Shown here: in pieces, positions 10,677 to 22,635 of the stretch
Layout: the number at the start of each line of letters is the position of its first letter
Numbering within the stretch: position 1 is the first letter of the stretch
Source of the DNA: Rhyacophila brunnea
Taxonomy: Eukaryota > Arthropoda > Insecta > Trichoptera > Rhyacophilidae
Direction: 5' to 3'
Assembly (NCBI GenBank): GCA_022495005.1
Contig: JAGYXB010001095.1
Location: 1,240,001-1,304,000 of the forward strand
DNA length: 64,000 bases
The notes under the pieces: model-generated
Told to the model about the DNA's origin: nothing
Database searches by the model: none
Seen by the model: only the letters and a program-made list of their open reading frames with translations
Position numbers and translations under genes: made by a program

Positions 10677-11060
10677 ACCATTATCTGGAGTCCTTATGAA
10701 GTTTCCTACAAACTTATTTGAGAACGCGTCCAGAAGAAATTTCTTCGATGTTTTTATTTTAAGGAATATAATCATTTTCCTTTCAATAATTCGTCTAAAG
10801 ACAGCCTTTCAGACATGCGTACTTTTCACTCTCTTGAATCTCGTAAGTCACTTCTGTTCTTTAGACATTTTTACCTGCTATCACGAGAAATGGTTTCCAA
10901 TCCTGACGTTCTGAAGAATTTAATTTATTTCTGCCTGTAAATTACCTACGTGGTCGCAGGCATGAACTATTCTGGGTCAGAACTGTTTCCTCGAGTCAAA
11001 CCTATCAGACACTAATGCGAGGGGTGTAAGACTAGTCAATGCGCTCCCCAAATGCAAGTT
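10677..11060 (+). pseudogene. Decayed LINE 3' fragment, second copy
   Basis: This is homologous to 5,867-6,260 of the LINE at 4,770-6,565. Shared words are TATCTGG-GTCCTTATGA, AACGCGTCCAGAAGAAATTT, TTCACTCTCTTGAATCTCGT, AATTACCTACGTGGTCGCAG and ACTAGT-AATGCGCTCCC. It contains several indels and stops relative to the first copy, including a deletion after the AATTCGTC word. The open frame at 10,696-10,914 is out of register with the ancestral protein. Only the C-terminal part of the reverse transcriptase is represented, and it is non-functional. Confidence 0.8.
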
Positions 11061-11870
11061 CAATTTAAACTGTAACACACGTACTTTAACTACACCTTCT
11101 CTAGTAACCCTGTACTGGACAGATAGCCATCATGTAAAATTTGATATTAGAAGTTATGTACAAAGGTTTCCACGTAGTCGCTTGCTATAAATATATATTT
11201 TTTTTACAATAAAGCATTCACAATTTTTACTATAACTCATTTGAAAACTGACGAGTGCATAAGGAGTTAATTTTGGTGACTGGAAATATGACGGAATGAA
11301 TTAAAATGATCAGCTTGCATGTAGTTATAGGTACCTACACTACATTGTAATAATATGATCGGTCGTCAAGGCAACACTCCCTCGGGACAGTGTAGACCAA
11401 ACAAAACAAGCGAGTAGGTAGGACATCGACGAATATTTTGGAATATACCGGTGTTCACAGAATTGCGAATATTAAAAATTAAACGAGGAAATTGTGTTAT
11501 TTATTTATATGTATAGTACAGTATTAAATTAAACGTTATAAGTAGTATAATAACGTTATAATAGAAAAATGTGCAACATAATGATCAAGTGGAACTGTTG
11601 TATTATGCTTTTTCAAAATCAGTTATTCTGAAAATACTTAACTTAATTATAACGAGATACTTAAACATTTTTCTTTTCTTACGTTATATCCTGCCATTTT
11701 CTAATTATTTATATTTTCGTTTGTTCAGTTTTTCTTTTTCAAGTTTCATTTTTGCACTATTTTTAATTTAATAGTGCTTTCTCTCGTGTATATTATACCT
11801 GCTACGTAAAGCATTGATTATTTATTTTTGTTTTATCTCATAATTATTATTTATTACATAGGTACTGGCT
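11061..11870. other. AT-rich non-coding stretch
   Basis: No gene recognised. A 66-codon hydrophobic frame at 11,571-11,771 is rich in Phe and Leu as expected from T-rich DNA and is not taken as a gene. Confidence 0.45.
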
Positions 11871-12040
11871 GCTTTCGTCGTGCGGTGCGTAAGGCGGTGG
11901 CCTTCCATCCGAGAGTTCTAGGATCGACCCGGTGAGGACACAATATTTATGTGTTTTTCTCAAAGCCTGAGTGTTTGTGATTGTTCAAAATTACTAACAA
12001 ATGGTTATTAATAATTCTAAAAAAATATATATATATATAT
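11871..12040 (+). mobile_element. tRNA-derived SINE, family C, copy 1
   Basis: The head has GTGCGTAAGGCGGTGGCCTT (box-A-like) and TTCTAGGATCGACCCGGTGA (decayed box B). The body has ACACAATATTTATGTG and CAAAGCCTGAGTGTTTGTGA, shared with the minus-strand copy at 41,690-41,935 and with partial copies elsewhere. It ends near an (AT)n run at 12,026-12,042. Confidence 0.65.
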
Positions 12041-13538
12041 AGGTACTTATGTGAGTTGGTTAGTCTTATTAAATAAATGTATTTTATGTTTTAAGTTTCT
12101 GTCAACGTGTATTATTTAAAAAAAAAAAAAACCACATTATATGTCAGTTATATACAGCTAGTGAAATAATATTTTATATAAGTAGTAGGTAATCTAGTAG
12201 TCTTATCTTTAACGTAAGTATTGAATCCCTGTCAATTAAGCTGCGTTTAATGGTTGTGCGGCAAAGATACGCATCGTAAAATATAGCTTGAAAAGAAAAA
12301 AACACATTTCCTGGAAAGTCATAAAAGATAATTGGACAGGAAATTGATTGAGATGTTACGGTTTCACTGAGGTTGTCATTGAAAAGCACTATGCGCCGCC
12401 GGAAAAAACAAGAAATCGACGTCTGTAATAATGTCATCGTCATTCTTTATCGTATCTTATGACATGAAATACGAATTACAAAAAAAAAAAGAATGGAAAC
12501 ACTCCATTTTGCGAACATGTTTTTCTACTTAAAAATAAAAGACTATACATTTAATATATTTCTGAAAATAGCTGTCAAACAATGACATGGTTTTTTTATA
12601 CGAGTACCTACTTAAGTGATTTATATTTTTCTTCACGGGGAGAAAGGGCGTTCAATAAGTACTTAAGTACCTAAATCAAGTCAAAATATATATAGTTGTT
12701 CATAAAAATAAACTGTGATCTCACACCTTCTAGGACAGGTAGTTACTAGTATTTAAAGCAGTGATTCACAACTAGGATGTAAATTGTAAGTGATGTGATT
12801 TATTTTTAGACAATAGATGCGGTTAGGTAGATTAAAAACTCGTTGTCTGGGGCTGCCTGATGATAGAATTCGACCGAACGGAGCTTTTTTACCTTGGGTT
12901 CCATCTACATAAGGGCCTAATTATTAGTATGATTGACTTGATATTATTAGCGTTGAGGCATATAAAAAATTTGCTACACGGAGGATGGGATAATTCCGAT
13001 TTTTCCTCAGATTCATTAAAGTCCTGGCTCCTCTGCTTTGGTAAAGGTTTAGTTCACTATTATAAAGGACACTTAAAATGTCACTAAGGATAAAAATAAT
13101 GGCGGATCTTGTTATGATACTTTAAAAAAATATATGAACACTTTTTATGGTTATTAGTCGTGTGCCGCTTTGTTTCTGGACATAGCAGTATGTCACTTAT
13201 CTTTTCATTCAGACACGTTTATAGCGTACCTATAGAAAGATAGGGTAACTCAAATATTTAACGTCCTGTTGTGAGCATAAATATCTGCATTTTGAAGACG
13301 TTCTTTATATATATCCAGTTAAGAATAATAAAATGTAGTAGGTATGTAGGTAACAAATTTACATACGAATTGAAACTAAAGCAGTTGGGGGCGGCATTTT
13401 GGTTTTGCTACTACTAATAAAACTACACCAGTCCTAACGGAGGTACCTTTTAGAAAAATACGAAACTTACAATTTAAGATAGTTTCTGAATAATTTACAT
13501 TTTAACAATCTAAAAACATAAAAAGAAAAATACTCAGG
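12041..13538. other. Non-coding stretch
   Basis: Short A-runs at 12,120 and 12,480 and no convincing gene. A 75-codon frame at 12,860-13,087 (MIEFDRTELFYLGFH and onward) has mixed composition, but no recognisable domain and no repeat partner in the window, so it is left uncalled. Confidence 0.4.
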
Positions 13539-13596
13539 TATATTTATAATTCTAGTGGATTCAAGCTCTGTACTATTCCATTTAAGTCGTTTTTTG

Positions 13597-13627
13597 CGAC
13601 CCGGGTTTCGCCTTTCGGCATCTTCAG
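13597..13627 (-). ncRNA. Hammerhead-ribozyme-like core, intact consensus
   Basis: Read on the minus strand from 13,627 downward: CTGAAGA (C3 to A9 of the hammerhead core), a stem II of TGCC/GGC closed by a GAAA tetraloop, GAAA (G12-A15.1), a self-complementary ACCCGGGT as stem III, then C17 with expected cleavage between 13,598 and 13,597. All invariant core residues are present. Stem I is weak: only two contiguous pairs next to the core are obvious, so self-cleavage is not assured. Confidence 0.45.
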
Positions 13628-14329
13628 GCGTCGTGTACACTCACCAAAGGCAAACACACACTGACAATGAACACCCTTAACTCTACCTTATATAGTAAAA
13701 CAATACAATAAAGTAGGTAAAAACTCCATTATCTACCTATTTAGTCAGAAATTACAACAAAAAGTACAATAAACAAATTATGAATAGCTGAAGTGTCAGT
13801 AAAAAACCCAATTAGTAAAAACCCTATCTTATTAATAATAATACACTGGACAGCATATTATTATAATAAATCGTCAAACCTAATAATAGGTCAAAATTCT
13901 TTATAACAATAAAAAAATACTACACTCAAGAGGTGTAAATCGTCAATTCTAAGAAAAATAATTAATCGAGTTAACTAATGAGATGTCTATAATAATACTA
14001 CTTACAAGGTACCTACTTTTATTTTTATAACATTATTTTTAACAAAAACAAAATTATACATATAAACTCGCTTAATATAATATAATATATAACTCACCTA
14101 ATATAATATATATATATATATATTATACAATTATGCATACCTAAATCCTCATCCCTAGACTCTCATACAAATATATATAATCTCATACAAACATATATAA
14201 ATTGTGTGTCAATACAATTGACCATAATTATTGACAATACATAACATAATTGACATAACAGACATAATTGACCAAGTTAAGGGTGTTCGTTGTCAGTGTG
14301 TGTTTGCCTTTGGTGAGTGTACACGACGC

Positions 14330-14358
14330 CTGAAGATGCCGAAAGGCAAACCCGGGTC
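14330..14358 (+). ncRNA. Hammerhead-like core, damaged
   Basis: This is the mirror copy of 13,597-13,627 in the right arm: CTGAAGA at 14,330-14,336, stem-loop GCC-GAAA-GGC, then AAAC in place of GAAAC, and CCCGGGTC ending at 14,358. The loss of the G at position 12, a catalytic residue, should inactivate it. Confidence 0.45.
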
Positions 14359-14462
14359 GCAAAAATGACTTAAATGGAATAGTACAGAGCTTGAATCCAT
14401 TAGAATTTAAATTCAAATTCCATCAAGTACCTTCGGTCGAAAGTATTAATATATTTATAATT

Positions 14463-15362
14463 GTTGTTAAAAGTAAACTTATATTAAAAAACGTAATAGT
14501 TTATAAAATCGCATAAAAATCCTATATTATTAAAATATTTATTTTAAAAAACACGAATTTTATAAAAAAAATAAAAATACTTATGTATGTATAACTTGAA
14601 ACCCTTTATATTTTTATCGAATTTCATTTCATTACGGCGACAATATAAGTTCAGTTAGGTTAGAAGTTTGGCTTATTAGTGGGCTAGTTGAAAGATTATC
14701 ACATAACTCATATTGCATTTTTTTTAAATATTTTTTTTGTAATTTTCAAAAACATGTGCGTAATTTAGAGTAAAATTTAATTTACTGAGGTGCATTTTTT
14801 ATCGTGGTCTCTATTATATTCAGTGGAAATAAATAAATCTATCATTCTGCAAAGCAAACCGGCGGGTTGACCGACAGCCCGACAACAATGGCCCGTTCAT
14901 GAATATTCAGAGCACTTCACCTTCTCACCTCCTGTTTGCAGCTCAGTTCTCAACGCCACAAACACCTACCACACTACAAGTTGGAGCAAAAATATGTAAA
15001 AATAGGTACATTTGTTTATCTGAATTTATTAGGATTTTATTCCATAATTATTTACCGCTATATGTGCATACTAAAATCATTCTTATGATATATTAACTCC
15101 ACCACAGATAAGAGATAATTCCTTTAGAAATTCTCCTACCATTTATATACCTACGTCTATTTACTATACACTATGGCGTTTTGGCTAATACTTATTAATT
15201 TAAAACCATTTCATCTTTTCTCAAATCTATTATGCCATGTTGGTACTTGATTCTGATTTTGAGCTTGTATAAATGATATTTATTATTGTAGCTGTAGTGA
15301 TTCGGGATAATTTAATTTTCACGTCAACAATATACCTCAATATACGAGTATACACATACGAC
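14463..15362. other. AT-rich non-coding stretch
   Basis: No gene recognised. A short CG-richer patch lies near 14,850-14,960. Confidence 0.4.
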
Positions 15363-15900
15363 CAGCGTTGCCAACTAAGCGTTTTTCTTAGCATATGATA
15401 GGCATAGCATAGCTTGCAAAAATGCATATGGCTTATGGCATTTTTATTAGCGTTTTTTGATGACTTTAACAGCTGTAAGTGTACTGAAAGTAAGCTAGAT
15501 GTTTAGTTTATTTATATAGATATTTAATGAGGGTAGGTCGATACTCGAGAAATTAAACATCACAATAAAACAATAGGAGCATTCTTGGCGTTGTAGTGAT
15601 ATATGATAGTATAAGTTATTATAATTTAATGTGTGCTTAGCCATTGACGAGTATCGAGGATTCTACTCACTGGTATTACATAAGTATTACGTCTTAACGT
15701 AGGTTGTTAGATTAATTTTTTTTTTCAATTTTTAAATGAGTTTCTGGGAAAATGTGGTGTGATTTTTTTGTACTTTTTTTAATAGCCAAAAATGGGAATT
15801 GAAATTCTATTTTCACAAAATCTAACATTTTTTTTCTGCCAACTAGCTTGTTTTAGTACCCTGTCTGGTATGTTTTTGTCAATGACGGTTGGCAACACTG
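15363..15900. mobile_element. hAT-like non-autonomous element
   Basis: A 538-bp unit begins CAGCGTTGCCAACTA and ends with the near-complement GGTTGGCAACACTG. A CAG start and CTG end are typical of hAT termini. The 8-bp flanks (CATACGAC before, CATATTAT after) match at only five positions, so a target duplication is uncertain. No transposase frame is present. Confidence 0.5.
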
Positions 15901-16810
15901 CATATTATGACTGATTCCGGAGCTACATTCCCATCGCCGTTTTCGCAGCCTAAGGTCACGTATCCTGGACTCGCTACTTATTACGCTTTTTCCGCGCGTC
16001 TTAACAGAATACTTGAACTTAAGTAAATTAAATACTTATATGGAATAAGAGAATATGAAGAATAAACTATTTTCAAAGTAAATAGTGTTATGACTTTATT
16101 CTATCTAGATCTCTTTTCTAAAACATTTGAAGTGTGGCTTTTAATCTGTTTAAAATGAATGCTTCAGCTGCAGTTATTTTTAGGCCAACCTGCATCAAAA
16201 TAAGCGACGACAGCCCAAAGGCAGTAGTAGCGAATAATACCGGGTGTTGAAAAACAATCGACAAACGTTCTTGCCACTTGTGAGCCCTGCCGGCCGGATA
16301 TTAAAACTCTCCTTTTCCATTGACGTCTACCAGCTTGCCAGTAAAGAAACGGACTAACTTAAAAAAAAGTTTTCCGTCAGTACTCGGTGAAGACAGTGTT
16401 TATTTGAAAATATGTAAACGTCACCTTTCAGTTTATTGCGCAATTTCCCTAGCCATAGACAGCCAACCATTGTATTGACTTACCTACTTATGTATATTTG
16501 CAAGGATATACAATTAATACCAATTCCTGGTCTCTATTCTGCACAATTTATTTGACTTTCTTTGAAAAGTAATAAAATGTTCTGTCTGTTTTTTGTATCA
16601 TGTACATTGTACAAGGTGTCACCACACTTTTAAATTAATAGTAATTTTTAGGGTTGGCCCAAATCCATTTTTGTCAATGTTTGACAGGAATAACGATTCG
16701 AAAACAATTAAAATCAGTAGGTATTACAAAATACAATAAGTAGTTTAGTTTGTATAAAAAAAAATTCTATAGCAATTATAATGTTTGAGGCTTTCACGGT
16801 TGTTTTTCAC
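15901..16810. other. Non-coding stretch
   Basis: Partly complex sequence between 15,900 and 16,460 without a convincing open frame or known motif. Nothing else is seen. Confidence 0.4.
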
Positions 16811-17222
16811 CGTAGTGGATTTTTGGGTTTCCACCGTGTGTCCTTATTCCTTCTTTCCTCGACGTTTCGGGCTCGCTGCAGAGGCCAAGGCCAAGGCAGA
16901 GGCGTTCAAATCCATAGAAACCCTGAAAATATTAATTTGGATCATGGATTACGGTTAATAACGTCATGGCTTCCGGGACTATCAGCAAAATGCAATATTC
17001 GAACCGGTATCTCTGGTCATAACGATTGACACATTACTCTGAGCAACGTTTGCTCTTAGCTAATCGGATTCTTTTTGACATTCTTAGAGCAACGTTTACA
17101 TTTATATACCTATAGTACATTTCATAATAAAAACATATCATATATTGATAATGGCCTCTGCAACGAGCCTGAAACGTCAAGGAAAGAAGGACACACGTTC
17201 GAAACCCAAAAATCTACTACGA
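16811..17222. mobile_element. Foldback with a second hammerhead-like motif (Penelope-like family 2)
   Basis: Inverted arms of about 70-75 bp lie at 16,811-16,885 and 17,153-17,222. On the plus strand the right arm reads GGCCTCTGCAACGAGCC, T, GAAACGTC, AAGGAAAGAAGG, ACACACG, GAAACCCAAAAATCTACTAC. GGC...GCC followed by GAAAC and GTC is the stem II / A15.1 / short stem III / cleavage-site order of Penelope-associated hammerheads. In front of it TTGATAA (17,145-17,151) stands where CTGATGA would be expected, so the core is decayed. The left arm lacks that half and instead has a small duplicated GGCCAAGGCCAAGGC stretch. The 82-codon and 93-codon frames overlapping the arms are not gene-like. Confidence 0.5.
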
Positions 17223-17289
17223 TCTATGGCAATTATAGTATTGTCGTGACTCACAATATATTCATTTGGTTTTATAAAAGTTTGCGTGA

Positions 17290-17420
17290 TTATCTGAGTT
17301 TGGCTTATATGCCGTGGGTCCCGGGTTTGAATCCCGAGTACCTATGTAAAATATAATATGGATGGATAAATAAAAAGTATGGTCCTAATAGGTTGAGCAA
17401 GTGACTCACATCCATTGATT
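17290..17420 (+). mobile_element. tRNA-derived SINE, family A, copy 3
   Basis: Box B is well preserved (CCCGGGTTTGAATCCCGAG). The preceding ATGCCGTGGGTC and following GGTCCTAATAGGTTGAGCAA match the copy at 6,625. The tRNA-like 5' head and the middle body are shortened. Confidence 0.7.
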
Positions 17421-18828
17421 GTTAAAAAAGGTGGATTAGTAAGTACTATAAAATTGCGTTTTATTTAATTAATTAATACAATAATTCTACACTACTATTT
17501 CACTATTGTAATCAGCCCTCAGGGCATATTATATAGTATTAAAAATAAGTCAAATATTTATGAAAGTGTTGTGCGTGGTTGAAGCCAAATACAAAAAATA
17601 CTAAATTACAATCGTAGGTATATGAGTGGAAGATAAATGAACCTACATAATAATATTTGACTTGCCGCTAAAAAAATATTCACCTCGCGAACATATCAGT
17701 GTATTTTTATCTTGACCTTTTATGGTATATACGCATACTATTGATAAATTACGTCTGATAGGAATAGATTAGAGAAAAATACGGCCCCGTAATACGTTAT
17801 TATCTCGCATCGAATAGCGGAATAAAATTATTCAAATAGTACGTCATCGCTCAAAATATAGAGGCCACTTAAGTACAGGAACTAGGCAAATATTCAAATA
17901 ATACTCTGATTATTCTGATCGCTCCACACTGTAATTGCTTCCCCTTGTGTTGTGGAAAGCTCCCTTTCGTCATATCCGCGGGTTTGGCAACCTTTCAAGG
18001 TTCTTATATAAACTAATGTAAGTATCTAACAATCGATTGAAAATAATTATACACTAACAGTATGATAAATCATTTCTCATGTTATGTATAATCGTCTACT
18101 ATTTTGGTATCGAAAAACTTTTTAAGAATAAAACACTCTAAATAATAAAAAAAAACGAAGCAAAAATCTTTATTACACCCCCTGCGTCCAGTAATATTGA
18201 ATAAATCTAGAGCAGGATTGGACTTACCAGTACTTTACCAGAGCACAGAAATGACAACCGTCCCCAAATTCATTTTTTTTTTCAAAAATATATAAAAAAA
18301 ACATGCGATATTCTTGTGCAAAATGTTTGAAAGTTATAAAAATCCTATTACATTATTATGGAACCGTTTCTTGAGAAATTACTTTATCACTGCATTCAAG
18401 AAATTAGTAGGTACTTGTAAATAACTGCAAAATTATAATCACCTCCCAAAACAGTTATTGTCGAAATAATAATTTCGAGTTCTTATTGAGAAAAATGCAC
18501 TATTGAGTTAAAAGATAATTTTCATTAAATAATCACCAAAAAACAAAATAGGTAGCAACAAAACATTCAATATTTCTGAGGACTTTGCAACTAGAGAAAT
18601 AACAATATATTTTTGCACCAATCAACACAATATTAATTTTAGTAGGTATTAGAGAATAGAAAATACTTATAATATTACTAAGTTGTGTAAAATGTAATTA
18701 AAGTTATGAAATTATGTTTTTGGTATCACTCTCAATTAAAGATAAATAAATTTTTTATAATATATATTTTCTATGTGAGCCTCGATTTGCCGCTGCTAGT
18801 AGGGTCCTGGTTAATTTCGACGATGATC
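17421..18828. other. AT-rich non-coding stretch
   Basis: No gene or further element recognised; a slightly CG-richer patch lies around 17,920-18,000. Confidence 0.4.
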
Positions 18829-18987
18829 TTGAAGGAAGACTTCTGAGAAGAATCTTTGGATCCGTTACAGAAAATTACATTTGGAGGTCAGTGTATAATG
18901 AGGTGCTATATTAACTGGGAGAATCACAAGGCAAGTGAATATACCTACAAATATATCGCTGGATCGGCCACGTGTACGTGAAAAGGT
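18829..18987 (+). pseudogene. Retrotransposon reverse-transcriptase C-terminal remnant
   Basis: The frame starting at 18,829 reads LEGRLLRRIFGSVTENYIWR, then SVYNEVLY, a stop, a few residues, a second stop, and IYRWIGHVYVKR. This is the order of the conserved C-terminal block of many insect endonuclease-reverse transcriptases (a RKVLRRIFGP...W..RYN.ELY block followed by a R..WLGHV block). Two in-frame stops and lack of any flanking homology show it is an isolated relic. The clade cannot be fixed from so short a piece. Confidence 0.7.
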
Positions 18988-20524
18988 TTACCTCCCACGC
19001 CCTAATACCAACAATACATAACAGTTTCCTGAACACATGTCAATTAGATTAGATAATATGGCAATTTTGTCTATATCTTAATATTATAATATTGTATAGC
19101 GACTGGTAGCTGTTTTTTTATTTATTATTTGAGTACATATTTATAATAATATATTTATTTTGATTTTGTTCCTACGCTTATGCATATCAGTTGTAATTAA
19201 ATGTATCACTGAGGAGACGTTATATACTTCGTGCGGTGCTCATGAGCATACTAAATAAAAATAAACTAATTTTTTTAATAATGTATCCACCTTGTATTGT
19301 AAACAATATTGTTGTGTAAAGTGTATTTACTAGAGCAGTTGCCAATCTCTTTCCTGCTAATATGGCCAATGGCCATATCACCCTTTCCGGTGTCCCCGTA
19401 GCCGGTTTCATTAGCACTCCAAACTGATTTTAATAACACTATTTACATAACGTAATACACTTCTGCCGGACTGTGACCACTTCCTGTGCGCCGTTTCCTT
19501 TTCCCAGAGAAGCCTTTTCTTTTTCGGAGCTTTTTGTTCCAACACAATGCCGAAAAGCCTCCCTTAGCATAATTATTATACTCGAAATCAATATGGTCCC
19601 CTGATATAATATATACTTCCATTGTTATTCTATTTTTGAAAAATATTACGAATGTACGATATTATTAAGTCAAGTTAAATCGAGGAAATGACTTTAAATT
19701 AAAATAAATTTTAAAATGAGTACAGGTTTTTTGTATAGTTGAACAACAAAGAAATCACTAAGTGTTATTTAATGAGGTGTGTATTTTCATAATGTCTTAG
19801 CACATTTAAAAAAAACAGGCACTAATAGATTTAAACTGAGTAGTGAATATTATATTAGGTATAATGATTTATTAAAATAATACATTATTTAGGTTCTTAC
19901 AAAATCTTGATAACAGAAAAACACGACAATATTAAAATATTAATGTTAAATAAAGCACCATGCTATTTAAAAAAAATCAAGACATGGGAATATAATATAC
20001 CTAATATAAAATTGGTAATTTTGTATTGTCGTATTTTTTCTACAAAACATTTTTTTCTAGTGTGTATAAAATGCATGAGATGTATTCAAATTATGTATAT
20101 TTTGTATTCATTATAAATATTTTTCATTCAATCAATCTAAATTAATGAAGTAGTTAAGTATACAATTTCATTAGAAGATTTAATTAACCATTGTAGTGCA
20201 ATATATTATAAGTTTACATGGAAATATTAACGCTTATAACTCTTAATGAAAAATGTCTCTTATCATAAATCACAGACCAAAATCCACAGAAAAATATTGA
20301 ATATAAACCAATTAGAATTATTATATTATTAGAAATAACAAACAGTTAATTTCGTTTATAATAGTTTTCTTATTTTTATCAACAATTATATTATTTGTAA
20401 CAAAACAGATTTCGTACTTCAGAAATTTTCAATTAAGAATTAATTAAAAATGTTAGTGTAATTACTATTTTTAAAATTATTAATAACCATGTCCTTACTT
20501 TTTCGTATAAGGTTACTAATATTT
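18988..20524. other. AT-rich non-coding stretch
   Basis: No gene recognised. A more complex patch at 19,330-19,570 contains a 65-codon minus-strand frame without a known domain and an imperfect hairpin around AGCCTTTTC/GAAAAGCCT. Confidence 0.4.
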
Positions 20525-20600
20525 TTGAAAAATTACAAATACCCAGGCTTTGAGAAAATCACATAAATATATTTGTTATTTCTAATACAATAATTTTCAT
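20525..20600 (-). mobile_element. SINE family C fragment
   Basis: ACAAATACCCAGGCTTTGAG matches, on the minus strand, the CAAAGCCTGGGTGTTTGTGA body of the family C SINEs at 11,871 and 41,690. Only the body is preserved. Confidence 0.5.
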
Positions 20601-20854
20601 TCATAATTTATTTTTTAATGTGTATATCGAGGTGTTTTCAATTTATTTACATGTATATAAAAACTGTGAATATTGTTCTGTGAATACAAAAAAAAAGATT
20701 ATTATTAGCTAGTGCAAGATTCTGACGCCGGCTAGGAATAAAGGTAAGTACCTACCCAATATTGTTACCTTGATTCAAACCTCAAAATTAACGCAATTTG
20801 TTATACACTTCAGATTATATACTACTAGTTAATTTCGTCGTAATTAAAAAGGAC

Positions 20855-20965
20855 GGACATGGCTCAATTGGTAAAGCACAATGGCATGAATTCGATGGAT
20901 GCGACGGGCGTCGTATTTGTTTCAAAGTTTTTTTCTAGAATGTAAATAACCTATATCTGGAGGTG
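20855..20965 (+). mobile_element. tRNA-derived SINE, family B, fragment
   Basis: GACATGGCTCAATTGGTAAA resembles a box A region, followed by GCACAATGGCATGAATTCGATG and a degraded box B (GCGACGGGCGTCGTATTTG), then TTTTTTTCTAGAATG, which resembles the TTTTTTCTAGTG word of the family B copies at 24,050 and 24,330. Confidence 0.5.
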
Positions 20966-22635
20966 TTTTTTTTTAGATTAATATCTATGTTGAATAATTA
21001 ACAACACTGAAAAAAATATAACAGCGTTTTTTAAATTGATACCAATCTAAAAATCAATAAAAACACAGTATTGAGAATACTTATTTTCTTTCTTGTATGC
21101 TTACTTACATTAGCGCAAATACTAGCGATATTGGACATATGAGTTCGCATCCCTGCGAAAGGATATTGACAGGGTTTGTTTTTTCAAAAAAAAATCCAAA
21201 AGTAATGATGAATAGTCAATCCATACGTAAATAGATTTTACATTTTAGAGCGGAACGTAAATTTTTATTAAAAATACTTTATGAAAATGACTATTTAAAT
21301 ACGTACCTACCTATATTGTTTTCATAATTGTATTATGGGATACTACAAAAATAATAAAATTATCAGTAATACCTACTAAAATAATATTTTCAACTGCATT
21401 ATTAAAAATTTTAATTAATTTTAAACAGCTGTATTATTTTCACAGTCAAATACATGAGACGTAAAGGTAGTTATTAAATACAAATTTATATTTAAAAATA
21501 AACAACATCCAATACAATAATCCAGTGAACGAATATAATTTAGCCTTTAAAACAAAATTTTACATAGTATTATTCAATTAAAATCATTTCAAAATCAGCC
21601 TTTCTGTTGTTTTATTCAAATTATTAAGCAGGCAATAATGCTGTGAAATGTCAAAACAAATTTAATTTAATAATGTTCCTCGCATTAAATTTGCTAGGCG
21701 CAAATAACTATATTACGGAGTGAGCATTGAGTTATTAGATATGTGTCTACGCGCAGCAATATCTTTAAAAGAAAAGTTTTGTAATAGTAAACAGTAGATA
21801 AGTTTGCGCTTTGGAACTAGAAAATACTCAAAGGGTTGTGGGTGTCTCTAACCCTTTTGGACTTCGGAGTTACTTTTCATTTTGGGGGCTTATATAGCAA
21901 ATGACTTTGAATTGACTTGATTGAAGCAACGTAAGACAATTCGCACACAGAAAAAAATATTAATAAATTAATGTAATACTTTGGCGGTGATGAGGTGGAG
22001 AGATAAAGCGGTTGGAGCTTGGATGTTGTAAGGTAAGCCTATTTATCTATACAAGAATACAATAACGAAGATGTAAAGATGACAGCGTGAGATTGTATAG
22101 ATAATGATGTACTGGCGAGATCGATGTAATCAAGAGTTTGATTATATTATATTAATGAACTGAGAGACTTGATTTGAGTAGAATGCTAGTTGACTATGTC
22201 GAGTGAAGGACTCGTGAAAATAGTAATGCGTCTCGTGACGGACTCGGTGAGTGAGTGAGTGAGGATTCGAGGATTCATGCATTTTCTTTTCAATGTATAC
22301 AAATGTATGCAGTACCTACATATTACAAGAGATATATGTAACAAAACCTACTGATCTAGTTATGATTGAGGGAATTCTGACAATTATTATCACTCTATTG
22401 TTTTTTTTTTTTTGAAAACAAAACATACATATTAAAGTGTGTCGCTCATTTAATGCTGAGTGGTATGATTGCTCCAATACTAACTTAAAGTTCAATAAAA
22501 TCTTTCATACTATATTAGAAGGTTGAAAGACTATCTGCCATTTACAAATCTGATGAAAACACTCATGGATTGTCATGGAATGAGATTCTACTAGTCAACT
22601 GGTGCCTAACCGGTGATGTTGTTTAGACAATGCGA
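20966..22635. other. AT-rich non-coding stretch
   Basis: No gene seen. A possible decayed SINE head with AGTTCGCATCCCTGCG lies near 21,140-21,165. A short GTGA microsatellite is listed separately. Confidence 0.4.
22246..22263. repeat. (GTGA)n microsatellite
   Basis: Four tandem GTGA units. Confidence 0.8.

Larger units (their letters stand above)
13552..14449. mobile_element. Foldback element with hammerhead-like cores (Penelope-like family 1)
   Basis: An 898-bp unit is flanked by a 13-bp direct repeat TATATTTATAATT (13,539-13,551 and 14,450-14,462), which may be its target duplication. Its arms, about 13,552-13,684 and 14,275-14,404, are inverted copies of each other over about 130 bp. Each arm contains CTGAAGA, a GCC-GAAA-GGC stem-loop and a CCCGGGTC word: the layout of the minimal hammerhead ribozymes known from Penelope-like retroelements. 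The middle is AT-rich and non-coding. The right side continues past the arm into TTCCATCAAGTACCTTCGGT, which also ends the short unit at 8,994-9,131. No reverse transcriptase is present. Confidence 0.65.

Noticed and set aside
10696..10914. 72-codon frame as a small gene
   Set aside because: It lies inside a decayed LINE copy and is out of register with the ancestral reverse-transcriptase frame.
11571..11771. 66-codon hydrophobic frame as a membrane protein
   Set aside because: Its Phe, Leu and Ile content is what T-rich non-coding DNA gives by chance; no start context or conservation supports it.
12026..12042. AT-dinucleotide runs (also near 14,105, 36,046 and 36,512) as special signals
   Set aside because: Such runs are ordinary microsatellites in AT-rich insect DNA.
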